Assembly: GCA_025617745.1 (NCBI GenBank)
Contig: CM046853.1
Coordinates: 31,795,313-31,859,312 of the forward strand
Length of the DNA stretch: 64,000 nucleotides
Direction of reading: 5' to 3'
Origin: Heliocidaris erythrogramma
Lineage: Eukaryota > Echinodermata > Echinoidea > Camarodonta > Echinometridae
Position 1 is the stretch's first letter; each line of letters begins with the position of its first letter. The translations under genes and the position numbers were made by a program. The notes under the pieces are model-generated. The model saw nothing but the letters and a program-made list of their open reading frames with translations. It did no database searches and was not told the origin of the DNA. This document shows positions 41,501 through 54,800 of the stretch, piece after piece.

Positions 41501-44500
41501 ATCTAGATATCCTTGAAAAGATGAATAGACTACATGTACAGTACCTCCTGCATCGGCATATAGTGTAGCTTTGCCGGGCTGGCCTGGCTGGCTCTTTCAG
41601 CGCGCGGAACTGCCCCGCCAATCTTGCCGGTGTGGCTGTGAGAGCTACCATTTTGTTACTGTTCTCTGATCTCTATTCACATTTTGTTGCTTAACCAAGG
41701 AGTTATAAATGGGGCTCCCCCCAAAAAAAAAGAAAAAAAAAGAAAAGAGAAATGAATCTGTAATTCGTCATGCTGGGGGTAAGGGCAAATCTGGCGAGCA
41801 GGAGCATCTCTAAGTTAGTTAACGTTAGAGGTGTGAACCCCCCACCCCCCCATTCAAATTCAAATTCAAATTTTTTATAGGCTGTCGGCAAATCTCAAAA
41901 AATTACTCTTTTTTTTTTTTAGCTTGCTTGCTTGTTGGATAAAATTGTGGAACATCTGTCGGAAAATTTGGAAATTCAACATTCTGTTTTTTCCTTGTCG
42001 GCAAATTTAAAAATCTGAAGACCCTTTTTAAAAATATATTTATTATATTTTTCATTATCCTTCATGGGGCAATTTCAGTTACCTTGCCAGTGAATTGCTC
42101 CAGCATCCCCATTCAGAATGTTCTACTATAGTGATGCCACTGATTAAAAACTAAGGCCAAGTAAATTTGATTAATTATCTTATTCAGATTTCTTGATAAA
42201 GCCTTGAGGAGGGGTTTCATGTTATCTGAAATTTTATATTTTTCCCGAAGTTGGCATAGATTAGACTAGACTAAATTTCAACAATATTTTCTCTAAAATA
42301 ATTTGTCTAAATTCATAACATTTAGGCTTACATATAGGCTTACTGCAGACACTCAAAATAACACAATATTTATGATTTTTGTTATTGTCTGCATATTCTC
42401 TGAATCTTAAATTTGAAACATCTACGGGTCTACAAAGAGTTAGATCTTAAATCTAATATTAGATCGGGGAGGGAAGGGGGAGGGAACAAGAAATGCTAAC
42501 TAGGGATACATTTTATTTCGTTTGACGTACTCCCTTATTAATCCAGCAAGTCCACCTCAACTGACATCAAGAAAGAATGCCACCAAGTTTAAAAACGAGT
42601 AGAACTAAAGAAACCCTCTCTGGAACTGCGTCACGAATTCACTGCTGCACTTGTGTAAAAACAGACCACAAAATCGCTGTTAGGAAGATTTGATTTACTT
42701 AAATTTTATATATTACCTAATTCAGTGCAAGCCTTAACATGGCGACCGGTTGCATCAACTTGGAGGGCGTTGCTTTATCCACTTGTAGATCTAGAGTTTG
42801 ATCACTCATACAACATTAAGATAACCTCGTACTTCATAAATGTTATACCATCAGATTTCAATACAAACTATACAATTTCACCCCGCACCCCTTGCTATTC
42901 CAAGGGTTTTTCCCCTCTTTTTGAGCAGAAGTGGAAGCTTTGACTGGTAGTATATGTGGTATTACTCTGTGATGAAAGTGACGAGAGACAGAGGAGACCA
43001 TGCAATTTGCATTGCTGCTAATGGTGGTTGACCTAGTGTAAAGTCTAGACAGTGATGTTCTTCTTGCTATCTGCTCGGTTTGCTGGTCACTGACAAGATT
43101 CAAGAACACCAGGTATATAGTAATTGTTTGATGGTCTCTGCTGACCAGCCTACAAGTTAATTTTTATTTTTTAAGGGCTATTTTTGAATTTTAGGGGGTT
43201 ATTTCTGTTTTTCAGGGGCTACTTTTTTGTGCAATTGTGACAAAAAGACAAGATTGCAAGAATTCGGGACCCCCAAAATCGCTTTATTAATATTTTGTGG
43301 TATCAGAGTTCTTTGTAGTGAGAGTCCACTATATTTGCTTTAGAAACTTAGAATCCAGAATTGGAATCTATAGAAGCAAATTTCCCGTGTCTGCACCCAG
43401 GTGTTGGGGGAAAAGCTTGGCATGCTTTGCAGTGTACTGTCAGCACTGCTGTGGCTGTCGATGTGCGTGATTCAACAACTTCAAGCCAGTCCAATTTCCA
43501 CGATAACATTGTAGACTTTTTCTGCACAGTCTGTATTCTTTTCGGCTTAAGGACGTTCCACAGTTAAAAGTCAAATCCATGTCATTTTCACCAAACTTTG
43601 CATGCAGTTACTTTGGTCCATGAGAACCCAAATACGCATAGAAAAGTATAGGTCCATGTGCTTACTTTTTTTCTATGGGACACTGAACTGTGCCATGATT
43701 GGGTGTCAGGTAGAATGATGTCATCGCAGGTTTTTGGCCATTGATAGGCCTCAGAATTCCCAGTGTCATATACAAATCCCGATTAATCTGTCAAAATCCA
43801 TGTCATATTCGTCAAACTTTCCAGATTTGTAGAGAAAAGAATACTAAAGGAGGAGAAAGTTAAAAAAAAAGAGGGGGCCCATGCACTCGTTTTTGTGCTA
43901 GCAGCGCCCTCAGTTGGCGGAAAAAGTCAAAAACTCGCAAAACTTGTAAGAACTGGCCAAGAACCTGTCTTTTTTAAAAATTACATTCATGACCATAGGC
44001 GGCGGAAGCGCCGGGGGGGGGGGGGGGGGGTGGGCAGAGGGGGCATTTCCCCCACCATGATTCAAACAGGGGACCCCCACCCCCAGATCCCCTTGCCTGA
44101 AAAAATTACATCTTAATTGATTTCGCATTACAACCATGACAAGGATGACTTATAAGCTGACTGTAGGGATAATGATCATTAGACATATGGCATAGACCCC
44201 CATTTTCAAATTGAAAAGCCCTCCGAATAATAGCTGGATGGTATTCGTTCCCTCTTGAAACGCCGAACATGCCCCGGTGCAAGCAGCTGAAAATACAATG
44301 GCGTCTTATTTTGTTTACAAGTGACTGATTCCTTTATTTTTTTAATGCTGCATTTTTCATCAAAATAATACCATACACGAAGTTAAGAGTGAGGCAACAG
44401 ACTAACATTAAGACTGACGCTAGTCAAGTAAGAGAAATAAGTGAAGAGGAGATGACAAAACAGGCACTGAAAAATGTGTATAATGTTATGGGACATCGTC

Positions 44501-47500
44501 TGCTTAGACAGGACTCGCCCCTCTTGTGTCGTCACACATCTCAGCAGCGTTCAAGGAGCTTTTCAGCTGCTATATCGGGGGCTGTATTTTACCGTTTTGT
44601 AATTGATAATAATCATTAATTCAAATGTTTCCAAGCTTTAAATTTGGATAACCTTGTTTAATTTATGCCATCTATGCAATAATAAGTATTAAGCCAATAT
44701 TTAAAATCATTAGTGTTCTACTTTAAATGTGCATATGCATTGTCTTAACTGCGCGCAATACTCTCCCGGTGTTGTGATGACGTAACACAACCAGCCAGGA
44801 TGCGCAGCTTAGGTGCGCACAAACATAACTGATGAACGTCCTTAATTTGTTTTGATGCGGATGGCAGTGGCTTTTCTTGCGGATCTGGTCGTTTTGACGA
44901 CCCAGTAAGTATGAATCAAATATCACTCCATTTCACTGTAGATCTACAACTATAGGTACTACAGGGATAGATGAAATCGTAGACCCAGCGAGGCTTGATG
45001 ACTATCAGAAATTGTATTGTGTTAGAAAACGGGTGTCGTCCAGTCTTGTTTGTCATCTCCTTTTGTTCTTTCATTACTTCTTTCTACAGAGATTCTCATA
45101 GTGCTCTCACTCCGATGGCCACCAGCAGCCATGATGTCCCTTGACATGAACCATGACTGAACCATGACAAGTGTAGTACCACAAGTTGCACCTAGGCAAT
45201 GATTCTTGTAAATTCTACTAAACTTTGCAGCAGTTTAGATTGTCGTCATTTCGTTTGCCAGAGTGCTTATTCCTCCAGGACTGTTGTGGTACCAGGGGTC
45301 ACTTTCATTATGTGGTTTCTGCCATGAATATTGGCATGCACACCCTCTTCAGCTTTAACACATGCTTTTCAAATGTTTTCACAGGGCATCTAATAATATA
45401 ATAATAATAATATTGGATACTTATAAAGCGCTCATATCCACCATGTATGGTGCTCAAGGCGCTCCAATATTACCCCGGCTCTAGCTAGGCTACCGATTTC
45501 GGTGCTCACAGCATTCAAGGAATTAATTCCTGCCGGTACCCATTTAACACCCGGGTGGAGAGTGGCAAATGTAGATTAATGTCTTGCCAAAGAACAGTAG
45601 TGCCGCGCCGGGGTTCGAACCCACGACCTTCCCATCTCCAGTCAAGTGTTCAAACCACTCGACTACGACACCTCTACACTGTTTAACTTTGAGATTTCAT
45701 ACATGAAACCTCCACAAGCATTATCATCATTTTCTCTGTGGTTCTTGGTTAGAGGGTCATGATTTTTAACATAATGCATTCCATGTTCATCAACATAAAC
45801 TGAGAAATCTGATGCTTTGAAGAGGAGAACATTCTCTTGGCCTCTGTTACAGAAGTAAGCCGTTAGATCAATGAATACCTTGTTCTGCAGTCCTGCTGGA
45901 ATGCTGCAATCTAACTGGGCAGCAGTCTGTATCTTCTCTATGTTAGCATGGGAAATGGCATCTTTGTATTTGATACTCCCCAAGCCTTCCCATTTCAGTT
46001 TCACCAGTATTTGAAACATCATGACTTTTTTGGGAAAATTGCATTGATTGTAGCAAATGTCAAACGCAAACATACACACACATAATTTCAACCACAGCCT
46101 CTCATGGTCGCACATATTTTGTTTATAATATTGTCAGATTATACAAACAGATCTTTATTATATTTTGTATCTTCTCCTATGATAGGAATCCAAGAAGGAT
46201 CCAGAAACCAATCCCTATAAATCAAAGTACAAAGCAAGAGAATTGCTTCATGAAATACGGAAAGAACTAGAGAATTCTGCTGAGCAGGGAGAGGACCCTA
46301 AAGGTAAAATCTTTAAAATATTTTTCAGTTGTTTTTTTTTGTATAGTACCAAACAAACTTTTGTAAATCCATTACTTTTCTACTTATTGAGATCTCTTCT
46401 AAATATTAATCTAAATATTAATCTAGATACTGTAAAACCAGAATTCGCGACATGAAACTTTCGCAAATTGTAAACGACTGCCATTTTAATACAGTGAAAC
46501 CTGTCTATAAAGACCACTCAAGGGAGACAAGAAAAGTGGTCTTTATGAGCAGGTGGTCTTTATGTACAGGTTCCTTTAATACATATTTCAATGAGAAAAA
46601 CTTTTCAAGGGAAACTAAAATAGTGGTCTTTCTAGACAGGTGGTCGCTAAAGCAGGTTTGACTGTATCAAGAAACTTTCGCGATTTGCAAAAATGATGTC
46701 AATTATGATTCAGTGATTTCGCAGCATGAAACTTTCGCGAATCTGAACCACTCGCGAAATTTGCAAACATTACATGATTGTACAAAAGTTTCTGGTTTAT
46801 AGTAGATGAAAGCCTTGAATAGCAGAACTCAAAATAATGAATAGATAAACTATGAAAAAAAAATAGAATGCTTAAAAAATTTCATAAAAAAACATTAATT
46901 AAAACATCTAGCATTAAGAAAAAAAATTAACACATTGGAATCAGGAATACTGAATGAAAATGATTGAATATGTAACCTTACTGTAGATATTCCTAAATTA
47001 TCATTTTCCCCAAAATGCACAGGTCATGATTTCCCAAATAGTGTATGACCGGGTATACCGGGTTTAATGTCATCTAATCAATGCATTGTAAGGTTTTGAA
47101 ATTAGTATGGTCAAATTTTTAGGGTTACTAAACATTTTGAGATATTCTGTAAAGTGAAAAGGGTTTCAGTATATATGAATACATATATATGTATGGTTTC
47201 CTTTCCAGCAGATATTTTATGCCCCATTAAGAAAGGAGGATTTTTCCATGAATTTCTTTCCACAGAGCTCAAGTTTCAGTTAGCACTGATACAGTATCAA
47301 CTAGGAGTTAACTTTTTAGAGACAGAAGAGACATCTTCAGGCCATGAGCATCTTACTAAGGCAGATAGCATTCTCAAGGAGTACAGACTAGATTCTAGGT
47401 GTGTCACCACTGCACTGAACACATTAAACCAGGTAAGCGGGTAAGGCAGATAGCATCCTCAAGGAGTACAGACTAGATTCTAGGTGTGTCACCACTGCAC

Positions 47501-50500
47501 TGAACACATTAAACCAGGTAAGCAGGTAAGGCAGATAGCATTCTCAAGGAGTACAGACTAGATTCTAGGTGTGTCACCACTGCACGGAACACATTAAACC
47601 AGGTAAGCAGGTAAGGCAGATAGCATCCTCAAGGAGTACAGACTAGATTCTAGGTGTGTCACCACTGCACTGAACACATTAAACCAGGTAAGCAGGTAAG
47701 GCAGATAGCATCCTCAAGGAGTACAGACTAGATTCTAGGTGTGTCACCACTGCACTGAACACATTAAACCAGGTAAGCAGGTAAGGCAGATAGCATCCTC
47801 AAGGAGTACAGACTAGATTCTAGGTGTGTCACCACTGCACGGAACACATTAAACCAGGTAAGCGGGTAAGGCAGATAGCATCCTCAAGGAGTACAGACTA
47901 GATTCTAGGTGTGTCACCACTGCACTGAACACATTAAACCAGGTAAGCGGGTAAGGCAGATAGCATTCTCAAGGAGTACAGACTAGATTCTAGGTGTGTC
48001 ACCACTGCACTGAACACATTAAACCAGGTAAGCGGGTAAGGCAGATAGCATCCTCAAGGAATACAGACTAGATTCTAGGTGTGTCACCACTGCACTGAAC
48101 ACATTAAACCAGGTAAGCGGGTAAGGCAGATAGCATCCTCAAGGAATACAGACTAGATTCTAGGTGTGTCACCACTGCACGGAACACATTAAACCAGGTA
48201 AGCAGGTAAGGCAGATAGCATTCTCAAGGAATACAGACTAGATTCTAGGTGTGTCACCACTGCACTGAACACATTAAACCAGGTAAGCGGGTAAGGCAGA
48301 TAGCATTCTCAAGGAGTACAGACTAGATTCTAGGTGTTCACCACTGCACTGAACACATTAAACCAGGTATGCAGTACAGAATTGAGTTGAGGTTTGTCAC
48401 TAACAGCATTGGACATGGCCCTATAATGCTAAGATTCTATCCCATTGAAAATAAGCATTATAATTTTCTGTTATCATTTGGTGTTAACCTTTTCGCGACA
48501 ATAGACCACATTTTGTGGTTTTGCTCAATAACTTTTGATTTAGAGCCCTAAAAAATATACCAGATGCATGAGTAAAAAGACCAAAATTTCTGATCACATT
48601 GTGTCCATTTTTGTTGCATGATCATATTGTGTTTGATGCCACAATTTTTAAAAAGGAAAATAAGCTTTAAAATTTTTAAATTACCAACACATTAAGAGGT
48701 TCAAAATCATTGGGTTTTTTTAAAATCAAAATTGGCAATTTTTCCACTTTTCAACAAAGCTCCTAACCATGTACATTTTATTAGAACCAAGTAGCATTAA
48801 AAGAAAAATATTGTTGCCAATTTGAAGAACAAAATCATACATGCCAACCAGTTTTTGCAGTTTTTAGAGCCATAAAAAAATGAACGTTCAGATTTTTTTG
48901 ATAAAGTATTAATACCAATCGGCTTTCCATAGCATCCGAGTGCTGAGAGGATTTGTGATTTGGTTTGATTTTGGGTGAAAATCTGTCAAAATGAAAGCAA
49001 CCATGAGCGGAACAGTGTAAGCCAGGGGCCCTGAGGCAGGCCGCTGGACCCCCTGCCAATATCAATATGTGCTTTCAGTTTTCTGAATTCCAAATGTTGG
49101 CAAGTATGCAAAATGTGATCAATTAGCCCTTAAAGAATTCCTGTCAAAGAGTTTATCATATACATTTTCCATAGACTTCAGCCAAAGTTATCTCAGGTAT
49201 AGTATTTACAGATTGATATATATAAAAGAGTACCGATTAGGATGATACATAATGAAGTCTAACAATTCACTTCAGAAAGGTATACGAAAATTGAGAGGAC
49301 CAAAACGTTGATGCTGATTGTTTTGACTTTGTGACCTGGTAGAAATACAACTACCCAAACCAGTTGAATCACGTCTAGATGTTATTTTTTGAAATCTCAA
49401 GAAATTAATTTTCCAAGTACATACCAGCATTTTAAAGAGATATTATAATGTATAAGTACATTGTATACACCGACTATTTTTCAAAATGAAATCTTACCTG
49501 CCAAATGAGTGCAGTGAAAGTACACCTGATCATGGATGTTTAAGCAAGATAACAAAGATTTCCTGTAATCAAAGCTCAAGGAAGTCACTACTTGAGGATA
49601 AAGTTAAACAATTGCTGCCCTGCCAAATAAATACTGCACTATTCAGACATGTCACGAAACTGACAAGCTGCATCATCTGAGCTGAAAGAAATTAGTTCTT
49701 GAGACTACTTTGGACATTTACTGCCTTGCCAGGTTGATTATAACACAGCCAATGGAAATCTCTTTTCATTGACATGTCACAAAACTGATGAGCTTTTAAT
49801 GAAGCTTAATTGATTTGAAAAAGAACATAGAAAATGAAAGTAGCAAAATAATAGCATATTGCATACCTCACCCAGGTGAGCACTTAAAGCTCAAGAAATT
49901 TGCATTCTGGGAGGAATTATGACAATTACATGTCATATTTTATATTTAAAAAAAAAGAAAATGAAATGTATGTTATGATTATAGATTATGAAGCTTTAAT
50001 TTTTGCTGATGATATTAAAAGTCCATACATTCTTAAGAGAAAACAGAAGAGGTTGAATGGGCGGAAGTTTTGACAAAATTATTAACATTAGTGTGTTAAA
50101 AAAAGGGATGTTTACATGGCTGAAATTATCTACATATTTAATTTTCTGGAGAAATTGTGAACTTGCAGCTGTTATTTATTTGATTTCTTTTTGTTGGTCT
50201 TGCCATATGTGATGTTTTTTAAAACTTGAATTATTATTATTATTATTATTGATATTGTGTCATATAGGCAAATAACTAGGCAATGAACAACCTTTTCCAT
50301 GCCAATGGTATGGTACCATCAATTTAACATTTTGCTTTCTTAATTTCTTGTTTCAGCTTGCTATTCTATGGTGCACAAGGAGGGATCATTCCAAGGCCAT
50401 GGAATTCCTGAAGGTACAATCAAATAATTACATTCCAGGATTATGATAAAATAATTGATTTCATTAGGAAAAGTTAAATGTTATTCCAATTCATAATAAA

Positions 50501-50718
50501 TTGGTGACACTCCATTTAATGTGCAAACTCAGAATTTATGGCAGTCTTAATTATGCATGTTGAGGAGTCCTGCACTCTTTTTAAAAGAAGAGGGAGAGAC
50601 CCTTATAGTGGCACATTATTCTTCTCAGTTCTTGAGGGAAGACAGACCCAAGGTTTATAGGGAGTAAGTTTACTTTCTGCTCCCGGGCATCATCACCACC
50701 ACCACCACCACCACCACC

Positions 50719-50752
<34 letters not shown>

Positions 50753-50796
50753 TCATCAGCACCACCATCACCACCACCACCACCACCACCACCACC

Positions 50797-50830
<34 letters not shown>

Positions 50831-51851
50831 TCATCATCACACCAACGACAACAAGTTATCAAATCATAATTTATGCTTATTTAATGCAGGAAGCTCAAAC
50901 TGTGTTCCAAACTTTCAAGAAGGATGTTGGTTCATCTCCATCTACCATTCATGAGTAAGTATTGTAGTCTTGTGCCTAGATGGTCCAGACTAGTGTAGGG
51001 TTTTGTGGTTATCAGGGATGCTACTTTTCAGACCAAAGTAGGAATTCCTACTTTTTCAACATATTTTTAGCCATAGAAAAACACTTTTTATGTACACAAG
51101 GGCCCATTCTAGATGATTTTTCCTACATTTTTTATCAATTCAAAGTGGCATCCCTGGGTTATACATTGTACTTGACTCTATGAAATTCGAAACAGGACAC
51201 AAAAAGAGACACTGTATAAAATATACCACTTTAAAAATAGTCTTTAAGTTCTTGCCAATAAGCCACTTCGGAGATGCAATCTGAGCATGAGCAGATAAAG
51301 GTCATCTGTACCAAATTCTAAAACCCACTGACACTAATATTCGATATGTGCTCATGAATGTCATGTAATCATTATTCAATTATGCACTAATGGTGCATTC
51401 CATGATATCCAGGTGGAAGTATTCTTTTTAAAGGGGGAAACAAAAGCTATTCATGAGGCACCTCTATCACTCCCAGAGTTATTTTTCTGAAGTGCACATA
51501 AAGGGACCCTCCATGTCTAAAATATCTGTGGATATTTGGGGTCATTTGTACCATGCGCTAACCCCGAACTGGCTTATTGTTAATTATTCTCTACTCCATA
51601 TCTATCAGATTATTTCTATCGGAAACAGACCTTCCATCAGACCATGAGAGAGAACGACAGTTTGAGAACTGCTACACTCTAACACTTTACTATCTGGCGC
51701 AGGTGTATGAGAAACAAGGGGAAAAGACTGTGGTGTGTATAATTTTTTAAATAACAGTATATATACATGCATATATAAAAAAATAGCTGAAAATTCGAAT
51801 TTTTTCATCGTGTACTATAACTTTGCAAGTCCGAAGCAGAACTATATTTTT

Positions 51852-51892
<41 letters not shown>

Positions 51893-54800
51893 CCCTGGAA
51901 AAAATTATTAGACCAAATCCTTATAAAATCCTACATGTATATGGCACTTGTTGATTTCTACTCGCTAACTCATAATGAGTGGATGAATACTACCCAAAAC
52001 AATTAGCTTGTCCCTCGGACAATTACCGCTAGGGCAATTACCCTAGGACAATTAACACCAGACAAATTTCGCTATAAAAGGACAATTACCTCTAACGGTT
52101 AGATAGTTCAGAACAACTATAAACAGAATGTAAATATCTTAGATGCTAACTGTCCTCAGGGATATTTTCCAGGGGTAGGGGTTTGGGGAAAAATGACCTG
52201 ACAGAAGTCGTCTGGGGATATATAGTCCAGGAGGGATGCCTGATTGTTTCGTAAAGTCATGTCACTCCTCTGTTTGTTCAGTTCTTGGTGGAAAATTGCT
52301 ACATTTGGCAACTCATTCATTCTGCAAGAATGTTTTCTTTTTTCATAAAATTAATTTTCTAATACCTTTTTTTTTATGTCACACGCAATGGTCTCAGTAG
52401 AATAATGAGCAGGCCATGGTGCTCAGACCAAGAGAAGTAACACTTTAAATTCATCTTCTTAGACATTTGTAGTCTATTAGGTCATCCCAAAACTCTTTCT
52501 GATGGAAAAAAGAGGGAGTGGTAATTATCTGGGGATATTTGTCCGGGACAATTTGTCCCGGCTGTAGTTGTCCTAGTGGTAACTGTTCTGGGGTAAAAGT
52601 CATAGGGGTAATTGTTCTAGTTAGTAGTAGTCCATTAATCATGAATTAGCTGTTGATAATCGTTTTCCTACTTCCATAGACAGTGGACTTAACACTACTC
52701 ATATACCCCAAAATGGAGCTGGTCTAATAATTTTTTCCAGGGCTGTATATCTAATGAATACGGTGGCTGATTTCCGCCAAGGTTTTTTTTTCTTTGTTCA
52801 GTACGGCGTAATAACGCCCTAAATTACGGCGATATAACGCCCTATTATGGCGTTGTAACGCCCTACATTACGGCGTTATTACGCCCTATTACGGCGTAAT
52901 AACGCCCTAAATTACGGCGTAATAATGCCCTAAATTACGGCGATATAACGCCCTAATACGGCGTTATAACGCCCTATTACGGCGTTATAACGCCCTTAAT
53001 TATGGCGTTTCGAGTATTCGAGTACGACATGAGGCTAGCTCTGCACATCGATCCAGGACCAGGCTTATGTACGTTGGATCGATCACATTTTGCCGGCATG
53101 GCACAGTCGTGCAGTCGAGTCAGCCTGATCTTTTCTCTTCTTGAAATGAATTGAAGCGTTCTCCTTCCATGTCATGTAAGTGTTTTCTTTCTCTTTATAT
53201 TACCAGTATCATATTGTCGATAAAACATTTGGAAATGCATAGATCTACAGGTATTAATGTTCTTTTGTGCCGGCAAAATGTGATCGATCCAACGTACAAG
53301 CCTGGTCCTGGATCGCTGTGCAGAGCTAGCCTCATGTCGTACTCGAATTGTTCTCGAAACGCCGTAATTAAGGGCGTTATAACGCCGTAATTTAGGGCGT
53401 TATTACGCCGTACTGAACAAAGAAAAAATACCTTGGCGGAAATCAGCCACCGTAAATGAATGTGTAACACACCAACTAATTCATTTATATGCTTTTTGAT
53501 AGATTGATTGTCTTGCTTGTGAAGTAATCATCTGCTTAATACTGATTTGACCAGTGGCTCTATTTGGTAGGAAAACCATGATAATATTGGTCTTATTTCT
53601 TTTGCATATATTACTATTTAAAGTTTTGTTCATTTGACTAACCTTTGGGATTGCTGTAATAGACTGACAGATGTCACATGACTTTGATTGTAACTCCATA
53701 TATTAATCCTCAAGTCCCATTTAACTGATCATCATGACGATATAATAAATGTAATTCATTCCCAAATTGGTCTCCTGAAATGTATTTGTAAAAGATAAGT
53801 AGATATCAATGTTATGATGCCATTGATCTGAGAAAATCGTTTCTGACAGCTCATTGGCATATAAAATCTGTGTGATGGGACCTGAACACCAATAACAAAT
53901 ACAGCTTCTACTCGAACATCAAGAGACTAATTAGGGAACGATTCATAGTTATCGTTATTGTTTTTGTTCAAATGGGACTGACCCCTAAGACTTATTCTAC
54001 CACTGTTTACAGGCCGCTAGATATTGTCACATGACTCTTGAAAGACAGCTGAGTACTCATCAGTATGAACCAGTAGACTGGGCTCTAAACTGTGCTACCC
54101 TCTCACAATATTACATCACACAAGACGATTATACAAGGGCCAGACATTGTTTAGGTGAGTTCTCTTTCTTTGATCCATTAACTACAACTCTTTATTTGTT
54201 GTTGTTTTTATGAATGTACTTTTTGTAATTTACCTTGTATTCTCTATCCACATTGCTCTGTATTGTTCACTCTCTTTCCTTATGGTATTCTATATGGCGT
54301 TCTTTTATCCATTTGTAATAACTTATTAATCAGTTTCACTTATGAGCAGAGATGTTTAGAGTGTTTTTATGTTAGGGGTAATACTAAAATGGCAAAGGTA
54401 AAAAGAATACAATTTGTTAAATCACACACTGATCTCTCACCTTTTTTTTATTGTTTGAAAGCCAAGATCAACCCAAACTTAGGAACTTTAAAGTGATAAC
54501 ATTTTCATAGGTATGCAGGTTAATTGTTTATGGAGAGCTATAATGTTTAGTTTTATATGTATAGATAATCTCTCTTCTCTTTTTGAAAGTAATAAAGGCA
54601 GATATCACTTGCTATCTATTTTTTTCAAACCCTTTCCCACAGCCAGTGCAACTCGCATCTTTTCAGAAGCGGAAAACAAGCCGATACCTGAAGATATGGA
54701 GAGAGACGACAGAGATGCCTGGCTAGACAACATTAAGAGCCGCAAGGCTGACATCAATAGATGCTGGGTCAAATACTGTATCTCACTACTACAGTTCTCA

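Noticed and set aside
45600-45674. tRNA gene on the minus strand
   Set aside because: A and B boxes are good, but the acceptor stem is not closed and the sequence continues as a SINE body with an (ATT)n tail.
47358-48366. CRISPR-like array
   Set aside because: The units are contiguous with no variable spacers, derive from a KIFBP exon, and the genome is eukaryotic.
50581-50862. Asp/Gly-rich minus-strand protein
   Set aside because: It is the translation of the (CAC)n(CAT)n microsatellite.
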